In this document: piece by piece, positions 26,327 to 39,318 of the stretch
How the letters are laid out: each line of letters starts with the position of its first letter
Position numbering within the stretch: the first letter of the stretch is position 1
Origin: Gorsachius magnificus
Taxonomy: Eukaryota; Chordata; Aves; Pelecaniformes; Ardeidae
Reading direction: 5' to 3'
DNA length: 64,000 bases
Assembly (NCBI GenBank): GCA_034008185.1
Contig: CM067081.1
Location: forward strand, 188,180,510 to 188,244,509
The notes under the pieces: generated by a model
What the model was told of the DNA's origin: nothing
Databases searched by the model: none
Seen by the model: only the letters and a program-made list of their open reading frames with translations
Program-made: the position numbers and the translations under genes

Positions 26327-27303
26327 TCCTCACGTATTTTGTTTGCAAGTCCATGTGTAAAGCTACTTGCTTTCTTTTTTGGTCTAGCTAATTAAATTTT
26401 GCACTTCCTCACCTGTCTAGTGCTTTCATGAAGGCTAACATTGCACTACTACAATTACATTGAACACATCAGTATTAGAGTTTGTCTCAGCAAGTGAACA
26501 CTGGGCCCATTACTGAAACAGTCAAGCTTTGTTAATAAGGGAAGTTTAGTTCTGTCAAGTCCTAAACACTTGCTCAAGAGTATCTCATTCACGCAGATAT
26601 TAGATGGTACTGCAATAGCCAGAATAATAGAATACAATGAAAGTATTAAATTATTGCCATGGAAACAAAAAGAATTTATTTCTATTGTAATGTAAATTTT
26701 GAAGATTTTTTTTTTTTATCCCTAACAATAATTGACTAAATGGATTTTTTTTAAAGACTGCACAGCTGGAGACTGTAGATCAAAGCTCAGAAAATTTATT
26801 TTTACAATGTTTTAGACTATTTAAGATACAGTGATCTGAGATCAGCATGCTAACTTCTGTTTCTTTGCCTGTTTATTTTTTTCCCTGTCCACTGAATCCA
26901 TTACACATACTGCAAGCTGGGCAGTTTTCATAAACTGAACAGTTCTATTTTTAAGCCTCTCATTTCAACTTACCACTTTGTTTCTCTTGTAACTCAACTA
27001 GATAATTTACACAGCTCTCGTTTATCATTTACAAAAAAGATGTGTACACACAATTTTAATTATATAGGTAAAGTAGCATTTGCAAGTTTAAAGCTTATAA
27101 GAAAAACACACAAATGGGCAAATAATTATAGTACAATCCCTCCACGCCCAAGCATTTCTCATACGGTAACATTTATATCGGAACAAAAATCAACTGTAAG
27201 TTCACAATACCAATAACTGACACACAGTCCACTTGCAAATCTAATTTCAATGTCCTTTAAACGTAGACACCATCTCATTTAATAGAATTTAAAATTGGTT
27301 TAA

Positions 27304-27308
27304 CCCGA
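27304..27308. repeat. Target-site duplication, left copy (CCCGA)
   Basis: Five bases directly before the TG end of the solo LTR, repeated exactly at 27868-27872 after its CA end. This marks the insertion boundaries and shows that the element is complete. Confidence 0.85.
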
Positions 27309-27867
27309 TGTCGTGGTTTAACCCGGCTGGCAACTAAGCACCACGCAGCCGCTCGCTCACCCCCCCCCCCTTCCCTCAGTGGGATGGGGGAGAGAATCGG
27401 GAAGGAGAAAAAAGGTTAGAGCCGAGGGCTGAGATAAAGACAGTTTAATAAGAGAAAATAATAATAATAGTAATAATGAGAATGATAACAAAATATACAG
27501 AATATACAAAACGAATGATGCACAATGCAATTGCTCACCACCCGCTGACCGATGCCCAGCCCGTCCCGAGCAGCGATCAGTACCCGAGCAGCGACCAACC
27601 GACCCACCAACCCCCCCGAGCATGACGTTATATGGTATGGAATAGCTCTTTGGACAGTTTGGGTCCTAGCTGTGCTGTACTCCCAGCTTGTTATGCACCT
27701 GGCCGAGCAGGAGAAGCTCAAAAAGTCCTTGAGCAGTCTGAGCACTGCTTGGCAACAACTAAAAACATCAGTGTGTTATCAACATTCTTCTAGTACTAAA
27801 TCCAAAGCACAGCACTATGCTAGCTTCTGTGAAGAAAATTAACTCTATCCCAGCCAAAACCAGGACA
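27309..27867 (-). mobile_element. Solo LTR of an avian endogenous retrovirus, with TSDs
   Basis: A 559-base element, with CCCGA immediately before it (27304-27308) and again immediately after it (27868-27872). On the plus strand it begins TGTCGTGGTTTAACCCGGCT and ends CCAAAACCAGGACA, so it has TG...CA ends. The minus strand appears to be the sense strand. It carries a CRE-like half site and a TATA-like stretch (plus-strand 27624-27635), and further on an ATTAAA poly(A)-like signal (plus-strand 27444-27449). I recognise the family from bird genomes as a common retroviral LTR, probably ERVL-like given the 5-bp duplication. There are no gag, pol or env sequences, so it is a solo LTR left by recombination between two LTRs. 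It lies in TMEM168 intron 3 in the same orientation as the gene. Confidence 0.9.
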
Positions 27868-27872
27868 CCCGA
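27868..27872. repeat. Target-site duplication, right copy (CCCGA)
   Basis: Exact copy of 27304-27308, directly after the LTR end. The exact match suggests that the insertion is not extremely old, although five bases give limited resolution. Confidence 0.85.
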
Positions 27873-28211
27873 TCTGTTTGGTTTATTCAATCTCGTGTTA
27901 TAAAATAACTGCAGTCAGTCAAATGCCCCGTCCTCCTTTGCATGAGATATGGACTGTGGAATCTGCCTATGCACAACTGATGCATAAAGCATTCATTGGC
28001 CTTCTTAAAAGCAAATTAAATACATGTAAAAGTGTGGAGTTGGGAGTTACTCATTCTTTTTGGAAGGTGAGGAAAAGGAAAAATACAAAATCTGCCTATT
28101 ATTTAAATCTGTACGTAATTATTGAAAAATACAAGCAACAGCACTGCACTGCCTCTACAACCTAACAGCACACTTACACCACTGCGAAGCTGAAATATGT
28201 GGTAACTATAC

Positions 28212-28354
28212 CTGCAAAAGTTGGTGGGAATCACAACAGCATACCCAACACAGGTTCCTCCCAGACAGTTTCCCAGCTCGTGGAAAAGCCCATGAGCCAT
28301 GGACTCCAGAGGTAACACGATGAGAAACGCACTCATGAAAATCCCATTAGTTGG
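28212..28354 (-). CDS. TMEM168: TMEM168 exon 3 (residues 380-427)
   Basis: Internal coding exon of 143 bases. It begins after a TTTTTAG acceptor with [20 protein letters not shown] and ends PTNFC plus two bases (AG) before a GTATAG donor at 28211. It encodes the last hydrophobic segment of the membrane block, then the conserved [13 protein letters not shown] loop, whose His, Cys and Gly residues are well kept in the family. The two left-over bases pair with the first base of exon 4 to make a serine codon (residue 427), which confirms the join. The flanking introns are about 12 kb (upstream) and 2.7 kb (downstream). Confidence 0.95.
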
Positions 28355-29020
28355 CTAAAAAGAAAACAGAGATATTTAGGTATTCCATGATCCTTCCTAT
28401 CTGTTGGTTATGGTTTTATGAATAGTTCCCTGTGTTTGATCAAACATAATTGGGTCCTGAAACATGCAAGTTATTATACGTAATATACAGTTATTTTCCC
28501 ACATATTACACGGTGAAGTACTCTAAAGACAAATGAAGAAACAATCTGGGGGTTTGGGGAGAAGGTGGCTGGTAGGCAGGGATCACTCTTCTGAAAGGAA
28601 TGCATTTAAAAACACTAACAGCACGGGACCTAGGTTTAAAAGCCCTGATCATAGCTTAGCTTTACCTATTTGAGCAGGAAAATCAAATGTCACAGAAATA
28701 TTTATGTGCATAAAATAAGCGTATCTGTAAATACCTTCAGCATCAGGCCTTCATCAGTAAAGTACAACACAGATTGTTATGTATCTAGCATCACATGATA
28801 GCATACTATATTGCATCATTAAAAATATAGATTTAACTATTCTTGCTTTTTAACGCCAAGTTTTTAAAATATCCTTTGTGGAATAGTACATATCACACAG
28901 AAGGTGGTTTGTGAGAACATTTATGAACTATATTGCAATTAAAAAGACAATTCTTTATCAGCTACATAAATATCAGATGAGAAGGGACATCTACTACAGG
29001 ACCTTGTGGCATTCACGCAG

Positions 29021-29048
29021 CTACACTGCACTACACTGCACTACACTG
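29021..29048. repeat. Decamer tandem repeat, CTACACTGCA x 2.8
   Basis: Two perfect copies and a partial copy of CTACACTGCA in TMEM168 intron 2. It is too short for a minisatellite but clearly tandem. Confidence 0.75.
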
Positions 29049-32000
29049 AGCTTTCCTGTAAAAAGCAGTTTTGGAAAAGATTACACTCACCATTACATAG
29101 ATGATTTCTGTAAAAAAAAAAAGAAATTTCAAAAGTTAAATATCAACCACTAGTACTAGTAAAATAAAAATGGACTGCTGAAATGCCAGCTGTCAGTGAG
29201 AGGCAGAACGGGTACAGATTCATTTTAATTATTTTAATATGATGTGAATGAGTTTAATGAGGCATTAAATGCTTTAGGAAAGGTAGAAACAGTATTATAT
29301 AATTAACCAAGAACTGTAATATCCATGGTGCAGTTATTAAATATTAATGTTTGTTACGTAGCAAAGGAAATAAATTCATAGCTATGGATTTCTGTCTTGA
29401 GAAGAGTCCTGTGCCCTTTGACTCCACCTATGTTCTCTTTGCATAAATCTACAAAATTAATATTTTTTAAAAATTCTGGGTATTGCTTTACTATTTAACA
29501 CTCAGTGATTTGATGTGGACTGGTAGTTCAGCTTAACACATAGACAAAGCTATAAATAATTTGCAAAGTAAATGACACTGAAAAAAGTTACGCCTAAACC
29601 AACTCAGTTCTTGTTGGCACATGGCACTAACACAACTATATTCGTTTTTTAAACATGTTACATGACTTAGTCTGAAAGAACAGCTTTACCCATCTAATGT
29701 GCTTCCTGCCCTAAGGAAGAATACTATTTGCCACCTGTCCCTTTAAAAAGTGTCCTTCTGATGGAAGGATCTAACCTATGTGTCCTTGAAATGGTGACAG
29801 TAATGCTTCTAAGCACAAATAAACACCAGAATCTGCTATTAACTGATAACTAACTGATGGCATTATTAAGTGATAGCACTATTCTCAAATAACTGGGAAC
29901 TGTTAACTGATAGCGTTATTCTCAAATTCCAACATCTGAAACCACTATAAAGGTATATATCCAGCTCCTACTATGCTTTATATAATTCATGACAAATTGA
30001 AAGTTTATTTATTTAGCTTCTAGCTCTCAAGGACATGAGGACATGATGCTGAGCAGACATCAAACCATGTTACAGAACAACCACGGAGAGTTTCCCTTTA
30101 CCGCAGCCGTGCACACCTTATCACAAAAATGCAATTAATATGCTCGTTGACTTGCTAACATTTGAGCTACAAGACTGGTTCGGATATAACAAGTCCATCA
30201 GCAGGTGATATAACGCTAGTGTTAATACTGCAATCCAATCTCATGTGGTATCGTGTAATTTGATGTTTTCGTGCTAATAATTTGAATCTACAAGGAACAA
30301 TGTGTGCCTATGAACTGCACACACATTATAGGACATTCATAATCACTTTCATGTACATACATTTCTTAGCCATCTCAGGAGGCACTTTGAATCATTCCAG
30401 ATATATTCTGTTCCCTGTCCCAGTCTTGCCTAAACTCAGAGGGTCAGGATCAATGAGTGAGCAGATGGAACGTAATTAGGACAAGTGCAGAGAAGCATTC
30501 ACATAGTGATTCTCCAGTTTTATGTCAGAGGATAAGGATTTTCGAATAATTTCCCCCAAATCCATACAATAACCTGAAATCACAAGAAGACAGGAAAGCT
30601 TAAAACACTGTAACAACTATGGTGCAACCTCAACTTGTTTTGTTGTCAATAAGGAGAAAAAGAATCCCATAACTAAAACGATATAATTTTTGTTTCAAAT
30701 TTATCAGCAGAAAGTGCTCATTTTTGTTGCTCGGTTTTCCAAATGCGCTCATAAAATGAAAAGGACTCAGAGCAGCAGCAATGAACACAGATTTGGTTAG
30801 TCTTCATTCTATAGAAACCTTATAAAATATAAGACTTTGATGAAACAGTGGAGCACTCCAGCTAAATTAGTTGCAAGATTTGGAGACTTACTTTTGCAAT
30901 TTTAGATACAAGGATAATTTGCTTTAAGTTTTAAAAAAAAAAAAAAAGGAAGACTTGGATCCTGCAGAAACTGAATGGCTCGTCTGGAAAAGCTTCCTAT
31001 TGATGATTGGTTAGTTTGAGGGTTTTCTAAACCTTGGGAAGATTGAATGCATGGACTGGGAAGTATTACAATGCATTTTTATGACAAATTCAGCTTTTCC
31101 ATCGTATATAAATATGACATACATAAATATGACTTTTATTGGATCTTGTTGGAGCAAGCTGCTCTTACATTGGATCACAGTGAACATATTACAAAATAAA
31201 AACCACATTTGCCCATAAAAACTACAGCCATCATAATACCCCAAAGAATACTATTGCATTATTACTTTATATGAATTTTATTGTAGAAGCTTTCTTAGAA
31301 CATGCCATGTTGTTCTAAACACTCCCTGCATTTCCCCAATCCCCCAAACCCATGCAAATTATTAAGCCCACAGTGTTCTGCAATAACACAACTTGAGATC
31401 ATCACAAAGTTTAATAGTTTTCACCAAACTTCTGATTAAGTCTGACTTCTAAAAAAATATTTACATTTAATTGTTGAAAGTACTACTAATACCAAGATAC
31501 TGGCAAGAAAATTCACAAGTACTTGTGAGATAAGGATCCGACATAGGGACTGTAAGGATCATCTCAGTGATCCATCTTGCTCTGTATCCTGCTTTGAGTT
31601 TGTACCAAATATTAAAGAGGCATGGGAAATAACGCTCTATAGTGTTATGAATCAACTCAGCCCCATATGAAGTTTTAACTTTGTCTTCATTTAGTGGCCA
31701 TCTTATGCTATGGAGTAGGAAAGTATTGCTAGTATGGATATTTTACATTTATAGACATCTATCTCATGTAAAGATGCTGGCACTTGCTGTCAGTACTTTC
31801 TCAACAGAAAGAAATATATCACTAACAAATATAAAAGTGATTAATGATGTTTAGAGCAGCCCTATAGTAAGATAATAAAATATTTTAATTCAGCACTGCA
31901 AAAAATGACTGGTGGCATTTTAAAATACCTAAACTGTAAGAACTTGAAATAGCAAAAAATAGTATCTAATTAAGTTAGTAATTACTGCAAATCTGGTACC

Positions 32001-32827
32001 TCTTTTAAGATAACAGTTAAGATGCCAGGTGGAGACTGTCAGTGCTTTACTAAATCCGGAAGATTTGATGACTGGTCCTTAATGGAGCAGATGGCCATGG
32101 ATGCATAGGCGGAGCCAGAAAGGGATTTTGTTCTTTCAGCTGTTCAACCCATTTTCATTCTGTTTTCGACTGCATTGGCAATCTCAGCCTGCAGTACGTC
32201 CCTGTATTCCAAGTGCCCATTGATTCCAGACAGACTGCTCAAAAAGCAAATAGAAGACAGGGACCATCTCTGCAATCCCACTGAAAACATGAGAAGCCAT
32301 TTTATCTCTTAGTCTTTGGGGTTTTTTGCCTTCTTCTGTTTTCTTCTAAATGAATATTTACAAAAATACACAGTGTGTTCTCATTTCAAATAATGTAGAA
32401 AAGGTAAAAAAATATATACTTCTTGCCTCTGATGACTGAAATGATAGACAATAAAAAGATCAGTGAGATTCACTAGCAGTATTATCTTTCCACTTATTTT
32501 AGCTTTTCAAGCAATGCTTATTGTCAAGTGTAACTGTTAAAACACTAGAAGAATTTAGAGGCATTTTAAAGCCAAGATCCATAATTTTATACTGATGGAT
32601 AGGACAACTCCAGTCCTAAGGTGTAAACCACTGTCAGAAGTGGAACAATTCTGGAACTGTATTTAACAATGGAACAATACTGACATGTGACTGACGAAAA
32701 TAACGAGGAGGAAGAAAAAACACAACAAACCCCAAACGTTAGTTTAAATTGGAAGCCAGTTACAAAGACCTACAGAAAAACCTGATTAAAACAGAAACAA
32801 ATTACTAAACATATGTCAAATAAGATG

Positions 32828-32930
32828 ATCACAGAATCACTGAATGGTTGAGGTTGGAAGGGGCCTCTGGAAATCGTCTGGTCCAACCCGCTGCTCAAGC
32901 AGGGGCACGTAGAGCAGCCTGCCCGGGACT
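32828..32930 (-). mobile_element. CR1 LINE, very short 3' tail
   Basis: The plus strand reads ATCACAGAATCACTGAATGG, then TTGAGGTTGGAAGGGGCCTCTGG and TCCAACCCGCTGCTCAAGCAGG. This is the final 100 bases or so of a CR1 3' untranslated region in minus orientation. It has no coding part and lies in TMEM168 intron 2. Confidence 0.85.
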
Positions 32931-35900
32931 ATGTGTAACAGACCAACAACTGAGGTGGCATACAAAGATGCCTTTGTGTATTTCCAAGAAAAAAATTCTG
33001 TCCTGCTTTCCATTATCCAAGCTGAATAATACTTACCTATTTTTATATATCCATGTACACACACGCACGCGCAAGTAAGTATAAAATAAACAGTTCTGCT
33101 TTGCTCCTTTGCAGTGATTTTGCAAAACCAAAGTAGTATATGCTCCATGATGGAGAAGGCTCGGCAGAAAAAGGACAACATGATAACTAATCTACAAATA
33201 TTTGATGGATAGCTTACTCCAAATGAAAACAAGATATGTTTATTACAGGTAAAAAGAAGCTTAAAGACAAAATTTGTAAAGTTACAATGTAGATCAACTA
33301 CCAGAGGAAACTGCCTTATAACAAATCACTGAATGAAATAATAGTCTCTAGAGAATAATCCATTGCTTCTGACTATTAAAACAGCCCCAGGAAAATCTAC
33401 AAAACAGTTGCAGAAAACAGTCATCATGTTCACTGGCAGATGGATTTAATGTGTTATGTTTCCCATCCCTGACTCGCTGTTCTAACCATGGGAAACCTGC
33501 GCTTTAGTCTACGTGCATTTGTCCCAGCGAAACCAGAAATGGCTGTCAATTTAAAAGCACTCTAAATGGATTTCTCTTTTTTTTTTTTAAATATAAAAAT
33601 TTGAATTCTGGAATTAATGAGACTTTGACAGCAAAGTTTAACACATAAACCAGATACTTCAGACTAACACCGAATACTTCCTTTTTCTTGTCACCAGAGA
33701 TCCCCTTCATGACCTAGGGCCTCCGGAGGTGGTGGGGACAGCAACACGGTGTTGCCACTGTGGATGTGAGCAAGCAGCCTGACGAAGCCCTCGGGACAGG
33801 CCTGGAGAGGCAGAGAGCCAAGGAGGGCTGAGCACCTACCGCAGAGAGGTAGAAGGGCGGCAAAAATAAACAGGATAGCGGGTGAGTTTGAGAAGAAATT
33901 ATGAGCAGTGAGCAAGGGGGATTTAAGATCCAGCTTAAGAGATGATGAGAGAGTTGGCAATGAGGGAAAAATGTTATTGCAAAAGAAACTGAACAGATGA
34001 GAAATAGTGAGGCACAGATATGCAAGTCAAATCAGCGAGGAGGGGAAAAACCGACTGAGGAAAAGAAAGGGGGGAACTAAAGATGACCAGACAGAGAGAG
34101 AGGGGGAAACCAACCAACCAAACAAATGCAGGAGTGAAATGGCTATTTGAGAAAATACAGAGAGAGACCAGAGGGTGCAGCAGAGCTGGGGGTCAGGGGG
34201 TGATATTTAACTGCACAAGCAAAGGCTGAGGAGGACTGGATTAAAAATACAAGTCAGGAAGAAAAGCAGGGGAAAATGAAGGGGAAAGACTGGATATGAT
34301 TTGCATTCAAAACAGTTATTTAATCTGTGATGCTAACAAAAGTATGTGCAGGTAAATACAGAGGTTACTTAGAAAACTTCTTACTATTCAGAAAACAATC
34401 TTGTTTTTAGAGAAGTTTAAAAAAGTCACCATCTTCAATTTTATTAAAGGCATCGTAAACTGAGCTTTCAAGAAACACCAGCCAATCACAACAATAGACT
34501 ACAAAATCACTAACTCTCCCCAAACCAAGAAAATACTCATACATAAACTAACTCTTCTTGAAAATTTGAGTTCAATAGTACTGTACACCTAAGTACAAGA
34601 ACTCATGCATATCATGAAGACTGTTATTTTACTAACCCATAAAACTCACTAAAACCAAGAATAATGTACTGAAAGTACTTCATTCCATTACTTTACCTGT
34701 CTCTGACATAGTTAATTTTTCTTTTGGTAATATTAAATACAGACCTTTCAGGGATAATAACTCTCTTTGGCCAGTAATTCAGAAAAACTGTACTGTTACC
34801 TTGACATAGAACACTTAACAAAATCTGATTTTAAATTTCTGAGAAAAAGATTCCTCCAAACCTTTCCAAGATCTTTGCTTGCAAATTCCAAGACCTCCAT
34901 CTGCAAATTTTTCATCATTTTATTGGCTTCCGAGAGAAATAATGCCTGAGTCATTTGCATGACTTCTGCTGGATCTTGTCCCATCCAAGGGCCTAATTAT
35001 GGACAGGCACATGAGTAATTGCTGAAATGAGTAAGTTGGCGTTACAGCCTATTGATCTGACTGAAATTACTCACACAAATGTAAAGGCAGGTGCAGAACA
35101 CTTCCAGCAGATTTTGGAAGGAAAAGGTCAGTGTATTTCTACCAAGAAGGCAAGGTGTCCTTCCTCTCCAGCTAAAGCAGGGATTAATTCTCAGAAGCAG
35201 ACCATGTCCCAGTTGGAACATGCCCCACTGAAAAGCTATTACTCCATTTCTGAATGCAACCAGCTTTAGCAAATTACTTTTACACTTCTTGGGCTTCCTG
35301 AGCTCATCCTCCAGCTTCAGACAGACCAGATGATTCTGCTCTTCACATCTAAAGCTTGATCTGTCGGAGAGAGATTCTGCTTTCAGGAGCCACAGTTCTT
35401 CCCAAGCACATACCAAAGCATCAGCAACAGAGACTTTCAACCCTTGCCTTATTACAAGGGCCAAGCTTCCCTGAAAGAAAGGTCCTTAGCTAAGGGGACT
35501 TCCAGCCTCAATGGTTCTGCATGAGTCAGAAAACCACTGTGTATGCAACAGCGGGTTAACTGACCTCACTTTAAAAGCCTGTCTGCAAAGGGAGATTTGA
35601 TATTTTTCTGGCAATTTTAATCAAATAGGATACTTCTAGCCACCAATTAGCAGACAACCGACTTTTAGGTCTTGACCTTTCATGCGCTTGAGATTTATAC
35701 GATGCACAGATACTACAGTTTTTAAAAACATTAAAAGGGCAAATATAATGTGTCTGTAACAAAGTCTTCCATGAAACAGAACCCCTCCCCTCCGCTACCT
35801 CATTCTGGCTATAAGCTAACACACAGAGCTGAGCTAGACTTTTTATATGCTAGGGCTAATTATTTATAGTTGATTGGTAGGAAGTACCTTTCCAAAGCTT

Positions 35901-36289
35901 AGGGTTCTAACTGATTCTATTCATTATATAGGAGATCAAATAGCAGACCATGCAGCCATTTTAAGCCACCTCTCTTATCAAATGCAGTCTCAATAAACAA
36001 GCTTTCAGTACATCTTCAGAGTGAGGAAAGGTATCAATAAAAAATGCTTCACCTTCTAGGTGACACTTAACAAATTTCAAATATAATTAGCACTTACTAA
36101 AATGACAACAGAAATTGCAAACTGCAAGTTGCAAAGACTGAAAACTGTTAATCTCACATATATGAAAAAAGTTTTAAGCAATTTTAAAAAGTGCAAACAC
36201 ATTTTCAGGAACTGGTGACTAAGGAACACTTGGCATTCCTAAGGATATAAGGAAAAATATGTTGAACATTTAAGTAAAAAAAATAAAAA

Positions 36290-37077
36290 TCCGTAATATA
36301 AGAATGTAAGAGTGGCTGCATTAGGTGGCACCAAAAGTCCATCTAGAAGAATGTCTTGTCTCCAACTAGAGGCCAAATGGATGCCTAGGAAGGACTGGAA
36401 GGACAGACCAAGCAGGTATGCTTCCTGAGTATTCCAACCACCGGTGGCTCAAGGACTTCCCGAGCCAGATGTGATTTCTATATAGTACATAAACCTCAGT
36501 GAGATTATTTCCATGAACTTGTCCAGCTTCCTCCTGAGCCTCTGCAACCGCTCAGCACACACAGCATGCCATGGTACACAGCCCCCGAGCTAACTCCACG
36601 CTCTACAAGGAAGTATTCCCATCCATCTGGCTCGAGCCTGCTTCTTGCCAACTTGATTCCCCTCAACTTTTGCACTGGAACCGATTGCTTATTGTCTCTT
36701 ACTGTTTACTTTCTCCTACATCACACATACGATTGTATATGTTCATCACACTCTCACGTGGTTTTCTCTTTTCCTGACTCAAGCATTCTTGTTTATTCAT
36801 TCCCTCCACGTAAACTGTTTCATGTCTATAATGAATTTTGTTGCCCTTCTCTGAACCTTTGCTTGTTTTCTTAACCTACAGGATGGCAAGAAAGAACTGC
36901 ACTGTTATTCAAAATGTGGCAGCCATGGATTTATACAGTGGCATAATGATATCTCCAAGTCCTTTCCTAATAATTCGCAGTATTAAATTTGCTTTTTTGA
37001 CCACTAATAAACATTAAGCTGATGTTTTGATGGAAAGGCATCTAACACAGCCCTAAGAGCTCTTTCTACCACATACT
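36290..37077 (-). mobile_element. Ancient amniote CR1-type LINE, degraded
   Basis: A stretch of about 780 bases resembling the old CR1 subfamily common in turtles and crocodilians. Plus-strand landmarks, in order, are AAGTCCATCTAGAAGAATGTCTTGTCTCC (near 36,335), a middle section with CTTTTGCACTGG, TTTTGTTGCCCTTCTCTGAACC (36,837), CCATGGATTTATACAGTGGCAT (36,925), CCTTTCCTAATAATTCGCAGTATTA and GCTTTTTTGACCACTAATAAACATTAAGC (36,990). These match the consensus order as I remember it. The element runs in the minus direction with its tail near 36,300. No frame survives, so it is far older than the other CR1 copies in this window. Confidence 0.7.
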
Positions 37078-38683
37078 GATGTCACTAGCTTTTTTATGCA
37101 GCAAAGTTTTCTTAAAAAAAAAAACAAACCCAGAGAAAACCCTGAAATCCCAACCTGCTAAGTATTCAGCAATAACTATTTTTAAAGAGGAAAGGCAGGC
37201 AGTGTTCTTCAACAGTCTGATTTGTTTCTTTAACTGTTACAATACACATAAATCACCATAAGTAAAGCACATATTCACTGGAGAAGCTTGTTTTCTGCAT
37301 TACTGTTGAGCTTGTTAGACCTCCTGAAACAGCAGACTCAAAAATCCAGCAAAGGATTCTAAAGTAGAGTCTTGAGGCCTTGAATTCCCCCTACAAAGAA
37401 GAAAAAATACTAGTTTCCTTAAACTTCTAGAAAAAAACAAATGCCCTGCAATAGGGTAAATTGTGTGCTTATGCATCATTGCTTTCTTACTTCTAATTAT
37501 TGTGAAACCTTACGCTAGCCAGAAAAATACAGGAAAGGCCACAGTTTCCTACAATCGCTATAATAAATGATACATCCATTTATTAAATTATGTTCTGGCC
37601 AGGTCTGATAAAGTATTTAATTTTCTGATAACAGATGGAATAAGCACAGTGATCTACAAGGCAAACATCACAACATTTTCTGAAGTAGAAATTCTTTTAG
37701 TTGGAGACATAATTGCATTCATAATCTGAAGCTAATTCATTACTATAAATACATGATGAAAGAAATATAAATATAGTAAAAGAAATGTAAATGTAATTAT
37801 ATACTAAAAGTAATAATAAGAAAAAAATGGATTTCCTGACCAGCAGAAGTATTTGGTCTGATGCCTTTCCCTTTTGCCACTACTTCTTTTCCCAATGCAT
37901 AGGCAAATACGCAACCTATCAGACAGAGGAGAAGAGCAACCGCTTATCTTGTTTACACATAGGACGCTACAAACTGAAGTTAGCCAATAACAAATATTAG
38001 AATTTTAGACGTGTTGCCAGTTTGCTTCTTGTGAGCAGTCCTGCACAAGTCACTCCACAGTACAACAGCACTTCTTCAGAATTAGAGAGGCCCAAAAATT
38101 ATCAGATGTGTAACAGCTGCAGTTATTTTGGGGCAGAGGACAGAGAGAGAAAAAAATTACAATGAATTATCAATCATTGTGATGAGAAAAAAGTAGCAAG
38201 ATGAGTATGAATCCAGTCCTCCTTTGCTTAGGCAGACAGCCTGCAGTAATGAAGCAGTTCTAAAGAAAGCACCTGTGTGCTTTAAACAGGTGGTGTGGGG
38301 CAAGGGAGCCCTTCCCCTGAAGGGCTACAGCAGGAGATCCTGCCCAAGCCTGGTGGTTAACTCCCTGCAGACAGGCTTAGGGCGTCAGCAAAAGAAACTG
38401 CCTCTTTCCAGTGACTATCTGGACAACTTACACACTTCATTTGTTCTGACTGCTTTGTTAGGTGTAACTAGGCAGAGTAACTCCATCCAAGTAACTTTAA
38501 AACTACGTAATTATTAACTAACATGATGTTAAAGGAGGAGGGCAAGGACAGAGAAATTACTATCTGATAGAGATGGTAAAAAATTGCTTTTGCTGAAAAA
38601 AGTCATCTAGCATACAAAAATTGAAGACTTGCATTCTGATAAAATCACACAAGTCTCAGATGAAAAAGTATGCAAGTTAGAAA

Positions 38684-39020
38684 TAGAATCATAGTATCAT
38701 AGAATCACTAAGGTCGGAAAAGTCCAACCATCAACCCAACACTACCTACTTAACCATGTCCCCAAGTGCCACATCTACACGTTTTTTGAACACCTCCAGG
38801 GATGGTGACTCCGCTACTTCCCTGGGCAGCCTGTTCCAATGCTTGACCACTCTTGCAGTAAAGAAATTTTGCCTAACGTCCAGTCTAAACCTCCCCTGGC
38901 GCAACTTGAGGCCATTTCTTCTCGTCCTATTGCCCCTTACCTGGGAGAAGGGACCAACACCCACCTCGCTACAACCTCCTTTCAGGCAGTTGTAGAGAGG
39001 AATAAGGTCTCCCCTCAGCC
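38684..39020 (-). mobile_element. CR1 LINE, 5'-truncated, in TMEM168 intron 2
   Basis: Minus-strand CR1 3' end, closely similar to the copy at 3651-4022. It encodes [20 protein letters not shown], then [20 protein letters not shown] and [19 protein letters not shown], followed by the tail. The ATTCTATG-type terminal repeat is at about 38684-38707. It lies in sense orientation within the host gene's intron. Confidence 0.92.
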
Positions 39021-39247
39021 AAATATTAGCATGCTGACATTCCATCTTTATTGTTTCTGTCTCCCAAACCACCTTCACTTTCTGTAAATACATTTTGGGG
39101 GATTATTCTTCTCTACTAATTTTTGGTTCTATTTCTTCCTTTTGTCCTTTCTGCAAGGCCACACGCTACAGCTAAGCATACTGATACATTTATAAAGAAA
39201 GCGCAAAACTATCCAGGCTCATCTGTTAATCTCTAATACTCTTCATG

Positions 39248-39318
39248 CAAAAAACCAAACCAAAACAAAAAAAACCCCCAAAACCCCACCACCCACCCCC
39301 CCCAAAATACAAAAGTGA
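39248..39318. repeat. A/C-rich low-complexity tract
   Basis: Runs of AAAACC, AAAACCCC and CCACCCACCCCCCCCC in TMEM168 intron 2. The composition is low complexity with no coding content. A similar A/C-rich tract lies at about 48412-48472. Confidence 0.7.

Larger units (their letters stand above)
25463..28211 (-). other. TMEM168: TMEM168 intron 3
   Basis: A 2.7-kb intron with GTATAG donor and CTCTTTAG acceptor. It holds the TG/TA tract, the (TATG)n microsatellite and the solo LTR. About a fifth of its length is the LTR. Confidence 0.85.
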
